Source: JBKQWK01 sp052139595
GTDB taxonomy: Bacteria; Actinomycetota; Thermoleophilia; UBA2241
NCBI GenBank assembly: GCA_052139595.1
Contig: JBKQWK010000088.1
Span: 1 to 31,012, forward strand
Length of the DNA: 31,012 nt
Reading direction: 5' to 3'
The position numbers and the translations under genes were made by a program. The notes below the pieces were generated by a model. That model had not been told where the DNA came from and made no database searches. It saw nothing but the letters and a program-made list of their open reading frames with translations. Below, in pieces: positions 12,555 to 20,165 of this stretch. Each line of letters opens with the position of its first letter. Positions within the stretch are counted from its first letter, which is position 1.

Positions 12555-15098
12555 TCAGGCCGGTTCGCTGCTCAGAGGCGTTGCTGGTGCGCTCGACGCC
12601 GACACACCGCTGCTCTCGCCAAGGGGCTCATCAACACCGACCAGCGGCAATTCAACACTGCCGCCGATAACTTGGCCGTTCACGCTCAGCACCGAGTCGT
12701 CGTCCTGGGCGTCAACAAGCACAACTGTTCCTTCGGGAAGGTTTCGCTCGAGCATTGCGTCGGCAAGCTTGTCTTCGATGTACCGCTGAATAGCTCGCCG
12801 AAGCGGCCGCGCACCCAGCGTAGAATCGAAGCCCTTGTCGGCAAGCAGATCGCGACCCGCCGCGGTCAACTCAAGCCGAATGCCGGTGGCCTCGATCTGG
12901 CTTTGCAGACGGGCAATAAGCAGGTCGACGATCGTGCGGATCTCGTCACGGCTGAGCTTGTGAAAGACGATCACCTCATCGACGCGATTGAGAAACTCAG
13001 GCTTGAACGTGCGCTTCAGGTCGCCCGTGATACGGGACTTCATGTCTTCGTAGGTGATGCCACCCAGATCAGACTGCACGAAGCCAAGCGGCATGTTCTT
13101 GCTGATCGCCTCGGCACCGATGTTGCTCGTCATGATCAGAATTGTGTTGCGAAAATCAACGGTACGACCTTGCGAGTCGGTGAGGCGTCCATCTTCGAGA
13201 ATCTGCAGGAGGATGTTGAACACATCCGGATGTGCCTTCTCAATCTCGTCGAGCAGCACGACGCTGTACGGCTTGCGGCGCACGATCTCGGTGAGCTGAC
13301 CACCTTCTTCATGGCCAACATAACCGGGTGGTGAACCGACCAGGCGAGAAACGGAATGTTTCTCCATGTACTCACTCATGTCGAGCTGTACAAGGTGGTC
13401 TTCGTCACCGAAGAGGAAGGCCGCCAGAGTGCGTGCCAGCTCGGTTTTGCCGACCCCCGACGGACCGAGAAAAATGAATGAACCGGTGGGCCGTCGTGGG
13501 TCTTTGAGGCCAGCGCGAGCACGGCGGATGGCCTTACTCACAGCACGCACGGCGGGGTCCTGACCGACAAGCCGAGCGTGAAGTTCGTCTTCCATCCGCA
13601 GCAGCTTTTGTGTTTCAGCTTCGGTGAGCTTCACAACCGGAATGCCCGTCCACATGCTCACAATCTCGGCGATCTCATCTTCGCCGATGCTCGCCTGCAA
13701 GCCTTCATCGGCTGTCTTCCACTGCTCTTCGAGTTCAAGTTTCTTGTGGCCAAGCTTGCGCTCCTTGTCGCGCAAGTTGGCCGCCTTCTCGAACTCCTGC
13801 GCCTCGATCGCCGCTTCCTTCTCTTTACGCATCTGGGCGATCTCTTCTTCCAGTTCACGATAACTAGGCGGTGCAGTCATGGTCTTGATGCGCATGCGAC
13901 TGGCCGCTTCGTCCATGAGGTCGATGGCCTTGTCGGGCAGGAACCGGTCGCTGATGTAGCGATCGGCCAGCTCGGCGGCAGCGTGCAAAGCCTCGTCGGT
14001 AATGCGCACCCGGTGGTGTGCCTCATACCGATCGCGCAACCCCTTGAGAATCAGCTCGGTTTCGGCCACCGTTGGTTCGGCAACCTTGATCTGCTGAAAG
14101 CGCCGCTCAAGAGCGGCGTCACGCTCAAGATACTTGCGATACTCATCGAGTGTCGTCGCGCCGATCGTCTGCAGTTCGCCACGCGCCAAGGCCGGCTTGA
14201 GGATGCTTGCCGCGTCAATGGCTCCTTCAGCCGCGCCGGCCCCCACGAGATTGTGCAGCTCATCGATGAACAGGACGATATCGCCCTGCTCGCGAATTTC
14301 TTTCATGACCTTCTTGAGACGCTCTTCAAACTCACCCCGGTACTTGCTGCCGGCAACCAGGGCAGCCAGATCGAGTGTGAAAACCTGCTTGCCCTTAAGC
14401 AGCTCAGGCACCTCATTGCTGGCGATACGCTGCGCGAAACCTTCAACGACGGCCGTCTTGCCAACGCCTGGTTCGCCGATGAGAACCGGGTTATTCTTGG
14501 TGCGCCGCGAGAGAATCTGCATGACGCGTTCGATCTCGGTTACGCGTCCGATGCACGGGTCGAGCTTGCCCTCTTCAGCCAGCTTGGTGAGATTACGGCC
14601 AAATTGGTCGAGCATTTTCGGCGCCCGTTTGCCGGCCTCGCCGGCGGCGGCACTGCGTCGCGTTGGTCCGCTCAGAGAGCGCATGATCTCGTTACGGATC
14701 TTGTCTGGATCGGCGTCTAAGTCGAGCAGGATGCGGGCAGCAATGCCCTCGTCTTCGCGAATCAGACCAAGCAGAATATGCTCCGTACCGATATAGTTGT
14801 GGCCCAGCGACAAAGCCTCGCGCAAAGCGAGTTCGAGGACCTTCTTGGCGCGCGGAGTGAAGGGAATCTGGCCTTGGGGCGACTCCTCACCGCCGCCAAC
14901 GATGCGAACCACGGCAGCACGAACCTCTTCAACCGAAACCTCGAGCGTTTCGAGCACCCGCGCGGCCACGCCTTCTTCTTCGCGCAGCAGCCCGAGTAGA
15001 AGATGCTCGGTGCCAATGTAGTTGTGTTTGAGCGAACGAGCCTCTTCTTGAGCGAGGACTACGACTTGCCGGGCGCGTTCAGTGAAGCGTTCGAACAT
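12555..15098 (-). CDS. clpC: ATP-dependent Clp protease ATP-binding subunit ClpC
   Basis: 847-aa AAA+ unfoldase that feeds substrates to ClpP. Two N-terminal Clp repeats (residues about 1-145, with the duplicated HNYIGTEH), first Walker A GEPGVGKT at about 208-215, a UVR-type middle domain (EFEKAANLRDKERKL), a second AAA module with GPSGVGKTELART near 550, and a small C-terminal domain; a Ser/Ala/Pro-rich tail follows. ATG at 15098 has AAGGAG nine bases upstream. Unlike Bacillus there is no ctsR-mcsA-mcsB ahead. The 193-bp gap after lysS could hold a promoter but I found no convincing hexamers or CtsR/ClgR-like repeats. Confidence 0.97.
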   Translation of the reverse strand: MFERFTERARQVVVLAQEEARSLKHNYIGTEHLLLGLLREEEGVAARVLETLEVSVEEVRAAVVRIVGGGEESPQGQIPFTPRAKKVLELALREALSLGHNYIGTEHILLGLIREDEGIAARILLDLDADPDKIRNEIMRSLSGPTRRSAAAGEAGKRAPKMLDQFGRNLTKLAEEGKLDPCIGRVTEIERVMQILSRRTKNNPVLIGEPGVGKTAVVEGFAQRIASNEVPELLKGKQVFTLDLAALVAGSKYRGEFEERLKKVMKEIREQGDIVLFIDELHNLVGAGAAEGAIDAASILKPALARGELQTIGATTLDEYRKYLERDAALERRFQQIKVAEPTVAETELILKGLRDRYEAHHRVRITDEALHAAAELADRYISDRFLPDKAIDLMDEAASRMRIKTMTAPPSYRELEEEIAQMRKEKEAAIEAQEFEKAANLRDKERKLGHKKLELEEQWKTADEGLQASIGEDEIAEIVSMWTGIPVVKLTEAETQKLLRMEDELHARLVGQDPAVRAVSKAIRRARAGLKDPRRPTGSFIFLGPSGVGKTELARTLAAFLFGDEDHLVQLDMSEYMEKHSVSRLVGSPPGYVGHEEGGQLTEIVRRKPYSVVLLDEIEKAHPDVFNILLQILEDGRLTDSQGRTVDFRNTILIMTSNIGAEAISKNMPLGFVQSDLGGITYEDMKSRITGDLKRTFKPEFLNRVDEVIVFHKLSRDEIRTIVDLLIARLQSQIEATGIRLELTAAGRDLLADKGFDSTLGARPLRRAIQRYIEDKLADAMLERNLPEGTVVLVDAQDDDSVLSVNGQVIGGSVELPLVGVDEPLGESSGVSASSAPATPLSSEPA

Positions 15099-15291
15099 CG
15101 CTTGCTTCTCCTTGTATGGGACCTGGCGGCAGCGTCAACAGGGCGGGACGCCCACGCCGTGCCCCCTTGCCTTACGCCTCTGGTACCAACCCCACGCAAC
15201 GACAAGGTGAATTTATCTTACCCGATTCTGCGAAAGCTGCGACCCGCGACCGTAGTGCGCCCGGGTGACGAATCGTGCGCGCCAGCTGTGT

Positions 15292-16782
15292 TCAGCCGCG
15301 CAGTGCTGGAAAGAGGATCACGTCGCGAATGCTCGGCGAGCCGGTGAGGACCATGACCAAGCGGTCGAGGCCCATGCCGAGGCCACCAGTCGGTGGCATG
15401 CCGTGCTCCATCGCTTCGAGGAAATCCTCGTCAAGCTGATGAGCGGTCTCGTCGCCGGCCGCCAGATCGTCCATCTGCTGCAGAAATCGCTGACGCTGAT
15501 CGTCGGGGTCGTTGAGTTCGCTGAAGGCGTTACTCATCTCCATGCCGGCAACAAAACCCTCGAACCGCTCAACGAAGCGCGGATCATGGGGAGTCTTCTT
15601 GGCGAAGGGGCTCGTCTCGAGTGGGTGTTCGGTGATGAAAACCGGCTGAATCAACTTGGGCTCGACGCAGGCACTGAACAGCTCATCAACCTGCAGACCC
15701 CATGTTGGCGCCAAGGCCACACTGTCGAGATGATTGGCTTTGATCACCGCCTGCAAGGCGGCGACGTCGCGCAGTTCGCCGATGTCGATGCCCGCCTCAT
15801 CGTGAATAGCCGCCCGCATCGTCAAGCGTGGCCAGGGCGGCGTGATGTCGATGGTCTGGCCACGAAATTCGACCGTGCCTACGCCAGCCGCCTGAGCAGC
15901 AACGGCCGTCATCTCTTCAACCATGTCCATAACGTGGTTGTAGTCGACATATGCCTCGTACGTCTCGAGCATCGTGAATTCGGGGTTATGCTTGAAGCTG
16001 ACACCTTCGTTACGAAAGTCCTTGCCGATCTCGTAAACGCGGTCGAGGCCGCCAATGATGCAGCGCTTGAGGTAAAGCTCGGTGGCGATACGCAGATAGA
16101 GGTCGCGGTCGAGTTCATTGTGATGGGTCACGAAAGGCCGCGCCAGAGCGCCGCCGTACAGCGGCTGCAGCACCGGCGTCTCAACCTCGACGAAGCCGCG
16201 GTCGTCAAGAAAACGGCGGATGGCGGCGATGATGCGGGCACGCCTGATGAAGACCTGGCGCGAGTCGTCATTCACAATCATGTCGAGGTAACGCCGCCGA
16301 TACCGCGTCTCGACATCGGTGAGGCCATGGAATTTCTCCGGCAGCGGACGCAGCGACTTACTGAGAAGCTGGAAAGCACTTATGCGCAACGAGAGTTCGC
16401 CCCGACGAGTGCGCATGACGACGCCGGCGAAGCCGGCTATATCGCCCACATCAAGATTCTGGACGGCATCATAAGCGGATTCGCCAAGTCGGTCCTGAGC
16501 GGCCAAGATCTGCAGCTCGGCGCTGCCATCTTTCACTGTCAGGAACGAAACCTTGCCGTGTAAACGCTTGGCCATGACGCGACCGGCAACGCGATGTTCA
16601 CCGCTGGCCTCGTCCTCGTTGGCTAGCGTCGCATAGGCATCACGCAGGGCAGCGATTTCGTCGCGCTGCTCGAACTTGGTGGGGTAGGCGAAACCGGCGG
16701 CACGTAGCGTCGCCAGCTTATGCCTCAGTTCGCCGACGACATTGCCGGCGGTGATGTCCGCGTCGTGCGGCCGCTCGGTCAT
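15292..16782 (-). CDS. lysS: Lysyl-tRNA synthetase, class II
   Basis: 496-aa class II synthetase charging tRNA-Lys. An N-terminal OB-fold anticodon-binding domain (HRVAGRVMAKRLHGKVSF) precedes the catalytic domain with motif 2 (YEIGKDFRNEGVSFKHNPEF) and motif 3 (GLGMGLDRLVM) and the C-terminal RDVILFPALRG, which is diagnostic for LysU/LysS. The ATG at 16782 is 10 bp after the greA stop, so the pair is very likely one transcript from the greA promoter. Confidence 0.97.
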   Translation of the reverse strand: MTERPHDADITAGNVVGELRHKLATLRAAGFAYPTKFEQRDEIAALRDAYATLANEDEASGEHRVAGRVMAKRLHGKVSFLTVKDGSAELQILAAQDRLGESAYDAVQNLDVGDIAGFAGVVMRTRRGELSLRISAFQLLSKSLRPLPEKFHGLTDVETRYRRRYLDMIVNDDSRQVFIRRARIIAAIRRFLDDRGFVEVETPVLQPLYGGALARPFVTHHNELDRDLYLRIATELYLKRCIIGGLDRVYEIGKDFRNEGVSFKHNPEFTMLETYEAYVDYNHVMDMVEEMTAVAAQAAGVGTVEFRGQTIDITPPWPRLTMRAAIHDEAGIDIGELRDVAALQAVIKANHLDSVALAPTWGLQVDELFSACVEPKLIQPVFITEHPLETSPFAKKTPHDPRFVERFEGFVAGMEMSNAFSELNDPDDQRQRFLQQMDDLAAGDETAHQLDEDFLEAMEHGMPPTGGLGMGLDRLVMVLTGSPSIRDVILFPALRG

Positions 16783-16792
16783 CGACGCGGCC

Positions 16793-17272
16793 TTACGCTC
16801 GCTCGATGGCGATGATCTTGAATTTAAGGGCCCCTTGCGGCACCTGCGCGTTGACCTTGTCGCCGCTCTTGGCGCCCATGATAGCGCGACCTACGGGCGA
16901 CTCGTTCGAAAGACGGTGTTGCGTGGGGTCAGCTTCGGCCGAGCCGACGATCGAGTACTGCACGACGTCGCCGGACTGCATGTTCTGTAGTGTCACCTTG
17001 GTGCCCACGCCAACGACATCGGTCTTGACCGACTCGGCATCAATGACACGCGCGCTCGACAGCTTTTCTTCGAGCGCATAAATGCGTGCCTCAACCATCG
17101 CCTGCTCGTTCTTGGCGTCGTCGTACTCCGAATTCTCAGAGATATCGCCAAAATCACGCGCCTCACGAATGCGCTCGGCAACCTCGTCGCGCTTCTTGGT
17201 CGACAGGTAATCGATCTCATCTTTCAACCGCCGATAACCTTCGGGGGTGAGGATGATCTCCCGTTCCAGCAA
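16793..17272 (-). CDS. greA: Transcription elongation factor GreA
   Basis: GreA rescues backtracked RNA polymerase by stimulating transcript cleavage. The N-terminal coiled coil contains ILTPEGYRRLKDEIDYL and the acidic tip DFGDISENSEYDDAK; the C-terminal FKBP-like domain has ESPVGRAIMGAKSGD. TTG at 17272 is chosen because GAGGAGG (17278-17284) sits five bases before it, giving the usual 159 aa. A GTG at 17290 in the same frame has no ribosome binding site. A strong promoter lies at 17346-17374. lysS follows after 10 bp. Confidence 0.95.
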   Translation of the reverse strand: MLEREIILTPEGYRRLKDEIDYLSTKKRDEVAERIREARDFGDISENSEYDDAKNEQAMVEARIYALEEKLSSARVIDAESVKTDVVGVGTKVTLQNMQSGDVVQYSIVGSAEADPTQHRLSNESPVGRAIMGAKSGDKVNAQVPQGALKFKIIAIERA

Positions 17273-17302
17273 CGTGTCCTCCTCGGTCACTCACCACGAG
17301 CC

Positions 17303-17320
17303 CCAGATGAAGCCAGATGA
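17303..17320. repeat. Direct repeat CCAGATGA x2 in greA leader
   Basis: CCAGATGA occurs at 17303-17310 and 17313-17320, two bases apart, between the greA promoter and start codon. It could bind a regulator or affect ribosome access; no known match. Confidence 0.4.
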
Positions 17321-17325
17321 GATTC

Positions 17326-17346
17326 TGCCTTGAGAATGGCAAGGCA
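17326..17346. promoter_or_regulatory. 7-bp inverted repeat over the greA transcription start
   Basis: TGCCTTG (17326-17332) and CAAGGCA (17340-17346) are exact complements with a 7-nt loop. The repeat overlaps the end of the -10 box and the expected start point of the greA promoter, a typical repressor-operator position. Confidence 0.45.
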
Positions 17347-17374
17347 TTATAGGTGTTTCGCAAGGCGGATGCAA
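17346..17374 (-). promoter_or_regulatory. Sigma-70-type promoter of the greA-lysS unit
   Basis: On the minus strand TTGCAT (17374-17369), an exact 17-bp spacer and a perfect TATAAT (17351-17346). It stands about 75 bp before the greA start, in the only sizeable gap between dusB and greA. Best promoter in the window. Confidence 0.75.
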
Positions 17375-17430
17375 AACCCGTTATCGGCCGCTCAATGACG
17401 GTTCTGAAGCGGCCCGGAAGCCGGCGGCGA

Positions 17431-17453
17431 CCCGCGGAGACCAAAGCCGCGGG
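17431..17453 (-). terminator. Hairpin downstream of dusB, possible terminator
   Basis: CCCGCGG (17431-17437) and CCGCGGG (17447-17453) pair across nine bases, 36-58 nt after the dusB stop and before the greA promoter. The position suits a terminator, but no U-tract follows. Confidence 0.3.
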
Positions 17454-17488
17454 CGCTCTGACGAGCGATCGGAACCGATGCAGCGCCT

Positions 17489-18514
17489 TCAAGCGAGGGC
17501 GAGAAGAGAGCGCACCGTCGCCATATCCGCGGCGCGCATAAGATCAGCGGCGAGCCCGCGACCGATCGTGCCGCTGCGCCAGTACGGTGGCCAAAACTGG
17601 CGCAGAAAGCCGAGCGCGCGCGGGCCCAGGTCGGCTTCGACGGCCGCGGCGAAGGTGCGCAACTCGGCAAGGCAGGCCGCAGTCGTCGGCGGCGGCCCGC
17701 CGGTCAGCACTTCGGTGAACAGCCACGGCCGGCCCAGAGCGTGGCGGGCGAGCATAACCGCCGCCACACCGCCGCGGAGAAGATCGAGACAGACAGCGCG
17801 ACCATCGATGTCACCCGAAGCGACAATTGGCACCGGCAGCTCGGCGGCAAGGACGCGAGTCAACGCATGATCGGCTTGGCCGCGGTAAAGTTGCGCCGCC
17901 GTGCGCGGATGCAGGCACAGCGCATCGGCACCGGCGGCGACGAGGCGGGGCGCCAGTTGGCGCCCCGCATCGTCGCCAGCCTGCAGACCGGCACGCAGCT
18001 TGACGGTCACCGGCACCCGACCTTCGACCGCCCGAGTCACAGCGGTGACCATGGCCGCGGCCCGTTGCGGTTCGCCCAGCAGCGCTGCACCGGCACCGGT
18101 TTTGACGACCTTACGCGCCGGACAAGCCATATTGATGTCGATCAGGTCGGCACCGGCATCAACGCAGACGATCGCCGCCCGAGCAACCACCTCGGCATCG
18201 GCACCGAAGAGCTGAAAGCCAATCGGGTGCTCATCACCGTCGCAAACCAGATAGGTCGACGTACGCCGATTACCGTAGTAGATGCCGTAGGCGCTGATCA
18301 TCTCGGTAAACACGAGGCCAGCGCCCCAGCGCCGAACACTGCGGCGAAAAGCCGACACGGTAATGCCGGCCATCGGTGCCATGATGACGCGCGAGGGTAT
18401 CGTCAGGGAGCCGATGCGCAGAGGGTCCGTAAGAGTAGGACGATATGCACCGACGGCGCCATCATCGCCCGCCCCGTCGTGTTCGGATCGCTGTGCGACG
18501 ACCCGATCGCTCAT
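17489..18514 (-). CDS. dusB: tRNA-dihydrouridine synthase (DusB family)
   Basis: 341-aa FMN enzyme that reduces uridine in the tRNA D-loop. The TIM-barrel begins at IMAPMAGIT (FMN site); the catalytic Cys is C131 in INMACPARKVVKTGAGAALL, with Ala where many relatives have Gly; VTVKLRAG, CLHPRTAAQLYRG and PIVASGDI follow, then a C-terminal helical tRNA-binding domain. The ATG at 18514 leaves a polar 30-residue N-terminal extension and has no clear ribosome binding site, so the start is uncertain. It follows coaX after 31 bp. GDDAGRQLAPRLVA is encoded by a strong inverted repeat at 17936-17977. Confidence 0.93.
   Translation of the reverse strand: MSDRVVAQRSEHDGAGDDGAVGAYRPTLTDPLRIGSLTIPSRVIMAPMAGITVSAFRRSVRRWGAGLVFTEMISAYGIYYGNRRTSTYLVCDGDEHPIGFQLFGADAEVVARAAIVCVDAGADLIDINMACPARKVVKTGAGAALLGEPQRAAAMVTAVTRAVEGRVPVTVKLRAGLQAGDDAGRQLAPRLVAAGADALCLHPRTAAQLYRGQADHALTRVLAAELPVPIVASGDIDGRAVCLDLLRGGVAAVMLARHALGRPWLFTEVLTGGPPPTTAACLAELRTFAAAVEADLGPRALGFLRQFWPPYWRSGTIGRGLAADLMRAADMATVRSLLALA
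17936..17977. repeat. 42-nt hairpin-forming inverted repeat inside dusB
   Basis: The inner arms GCGGGGCGCCA (17945-17955) and TGGCGCCCCGC (17958-17968) are exact complements; after one mismatch GGCGACGA (17936-17943) pairs with TCGTCGCC (17970-17977). In all 19 of 20 positions pair around a minimal loop. Confidence 0.9.
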
Positions 18515-18545
18515 GAGCGCAACCGCGCCACGCCAGCCGCTCGCG

Positions 18546-19319
18546 CTAACGCGCTTGCTGGCGACGCAGTACCAGCTCGATACCGCGCAGCGTCAAAAAA
18601 GGATCAACTTGGCTGATGACATCGGTGTGCCTAACGATCATATCGGCTAGCCCACCGGTGGCGATCACGACGGGCTTCTCGCCCAGCTCGCTGCAGATCG
18701 CGTCGACCACGCCGCGGACCTGGCCGGCAAACCCATACACGATGCCGGCTTGCAGGCTCTCAGTAGTTGACTTGCCGATGGCATGACCCGGGTCAATCAT
18801 TTCGACGTTGATGAGCTTGGCAGCCCGCGCCGTGAGCGCTTCCATGCTGACTTCGATGCCGGGCGCGATGACGCCGCCCAGATAGTCACCGTCAGCGGCA
18901 ATGACATCGAACGTCGTCGCCGTGCCAAAGTCGACAACGATACACGGACCGCCATAGCGATCGTAGGCGGCCACGGCGTTGACGATCCGGTCGGCACCGA
19001 CTTCGGCCGGGTTCTTCGTGGCTATGCGCATGCCGGTACGCGTCCCGGGAGCAACGATGAACGGCGTCAAACCAAGGTGTTTGATACACATCTGCGCCCA
19101 CTGTGCCGTCAGGTGAGGCACTACCGAGGCGATGGCGACCTCGGCGACGACATCCTGCAGCCGCCAGTCGTGAAGGGCGAGAAAGCCAGCGAGCAGGCCG
19201 ACAATTTCGTCGCCGGTGCGATGACGCACCGTCGCCATGCGCCAGTGATCAATGATGGCCGGGCCGTCCATAAGGCCGATCACCGTCTGCGTGTTGCCCA
19301 CGTCGACGACAAGCAGCAT
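18546..19319 (-). CDS. coaX: Type III pantothenate kinase
   Basis: 257-aa kinase for the first step of CoA synthesis, not inhibited by CoA in known members. ASKHA-fold motifs are clear: VVDVGNTQTVIGL at the N-terminus with the catalytic Asp, NPAEVGADRIVNAVAA, VVDFGTATTFDVI and GGVIAPGIEVSMEAL. ATG at 19319 lies three bases after the nadC stop, so it is co-translated with the NAD genes. Confidence 0.96.
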   Translation of the reverse strand: MLLVVDVGNTQTVIGLMDGPAIIDHWRMATVRHRTGDEIVGLLAGFLALHDWRLQDVVAEVAIASVVPHLTAQWAQMCIKHLGLTPFIVAPGTRTGMRIATKNPAEVGADRIVNAVAAYDRYGGPCIVVDFGTATTFDVIAADGDYLGGVIAPGIEVSMEALTARAAKLINVEMIDPGHAIGKSTTESLQAGIVYGFAGQVRGVVDAICSELGEKPVVIATGGLADMIVRHTDVISQVDPFLTLRGIELVLRRQQAR

Positions 19320-19322
19320 GGC

Positions 19323-20165
19323 CTACTCCAGCTCGAAGGACACGTCGATCCAGGGAGCACGCGTCGTGAGAGCGCCAACCGAAATGATGTCGACACCGGC
19401 GACGGCATAGGAGCGCACCTGGTCGAGTTGGACACCGCCCGAGACCTCGAGGATTGCCTGCCCGGCCGCTTCAGCAACGGCTGCCCGCACAGTAGCGGGA
19501 TCCATGTTATCGAGCAAAATGAGACCGGCACCGGCCGTCAGCGCGGCCTTGAGCTGTTCGAGCGTGTCGACCTCGACCTCGAGCGTCAGCGTGTGCGGAA
19601 GCTGAGTCCGCACACGCTGGACCGCCGCCTCAACGCCGCCGGCGGCGGCAATGTGGTTATCTTTGATCATGGCGCCATCGAACAGGCCGCAACGGTGCGG
19701 TGTGCCGCCACCATGCACGACGGCAGCCTTCTCGAGTAGGCGCAGCCCCGGCGTCGTCTTGCGCGTAGCGGCAACGCGCGCCTGCGTACCGTTGGTCTCG
19801 GCGACGTAGGCAGCGGTGAGTGTCGCCACACCGGAGAGCCGCGCCAGAAAGTTGAGTCCCGTGCGTTCGAGAGCGAAGAGACTGGCTAGTTCACCCCGCA
19901 GCACGGCGATGCTATCGCCGCCGACAAAGTGATCACCGTCGCCGCGAACCATGTCGACCGTCATATCCGCATCGATCAGAGCAGCGGCGGCGGCCAGCGG
20001 CACGCTACCGCTGAGCACTCCTGGCTGGCGCGCCACAATGCGGCCGCTACCGCGGCCGCTAAAGGCGCGCCCAGTAACATCGCCGTAGCCAGCCAGGTCT
20101 TCGTCCAGCGCTCGTTGTGCCGCTAGGACCGCGGCCGCCTGCAGAGCACCGTCGGCGGCCTTCAC
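19323..20165 (-). CDS. nadC: Nicotinate-nucleotide pyrophosphorylase (quinolinate phosphoribosyltransferase)
   Basis: 280-aa enzyme that turns quinolinate and PRPP into nicotinate mononucleotide, CO2 and PPi. Family motifs: EDLAGYGDVTGRAF near the N-terminus, ERTGLNFLARLSGVAT, AATRKTTPGLRLLEKAAV, HGGGTPHRCGLFDGAMIKDNH, and EVEVDTLEQLKAAL. The GTG start at 20165 overlaps the nadB stop (GTGA). Contains a 13-bp inverted repeat and two NotI-type octamers 12 bp apart. Confidence 0.96.
   Translation of the reverse strand: MKAADGALQAAAVLAAQRALDEDLAGYGDVTGRAFSGRGSGRIVARQPGVLSGSVPLAAAAALIDADMTVDMVRGDGDHFVGGDSIAVLRGELASLFALERTGLNFLARLSGVATLTAAYVAETNGTQARVAATRKTTPGLRLLEKAAVVHGGGTPHRCGLFDGAMIKDNHIAAAGGVEAAVQRVRTQLPHTLTLEVEVDTLEQLKAALTAGAGLILLDNMDPATVRAAVAEAAGQAILEVSGGVQLDQVRSYAVAGVDIISVGALTTRAPWIDVSFELE
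19587..19619. repeat. Perfect 13-bp inverted repeat inside nadC
   Basis: CAGCGTGTGCGGA (19587-19599) and TCCGCACACGCTG (19607-19619) are exact complements with a 7-nt loop, in codons for QRVRTQLPHTL. Adding a G-T pair outside gives 14. Confidence 0.88.
20040..20061. repeat. 10-bp direct repeat GCGGCCGCTA x2 in nadC
   Basis: GCGGCCGCTA at 20040-20049 and 20052-20061; since GCGGCCGC is itself palindromic the two copies also form an inverted repeat. It encodes the repeated SGRGSGR. Confidence 0.7.

Noticed and set aside
14101..14118. 8-bp dyad in clpC, with similar ones in ispF (8289-8308) and carD (11073-11090)
   Set aside because: They fall on invariant protein motifs and are short enough to come from codon choice.
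13578..14720. 380-codon open frame opposite clpC
   Set aside because: ClpC motifs are on the other strand throughout; this frame has no recognisable domain.
15099..15291. CtsR/ClgR operator or strong promoter before clpC
   Set aside because: TAAGAT at about 15217 lacks a -35 partner and no heptad direct repeat or ClgR-like dyad was found.
15265..16563. 432-codon open frame opposite lysS
   Set aside because: LysS class II motifs run through the same bases on the minus strand; the reverse frame is a shadow.
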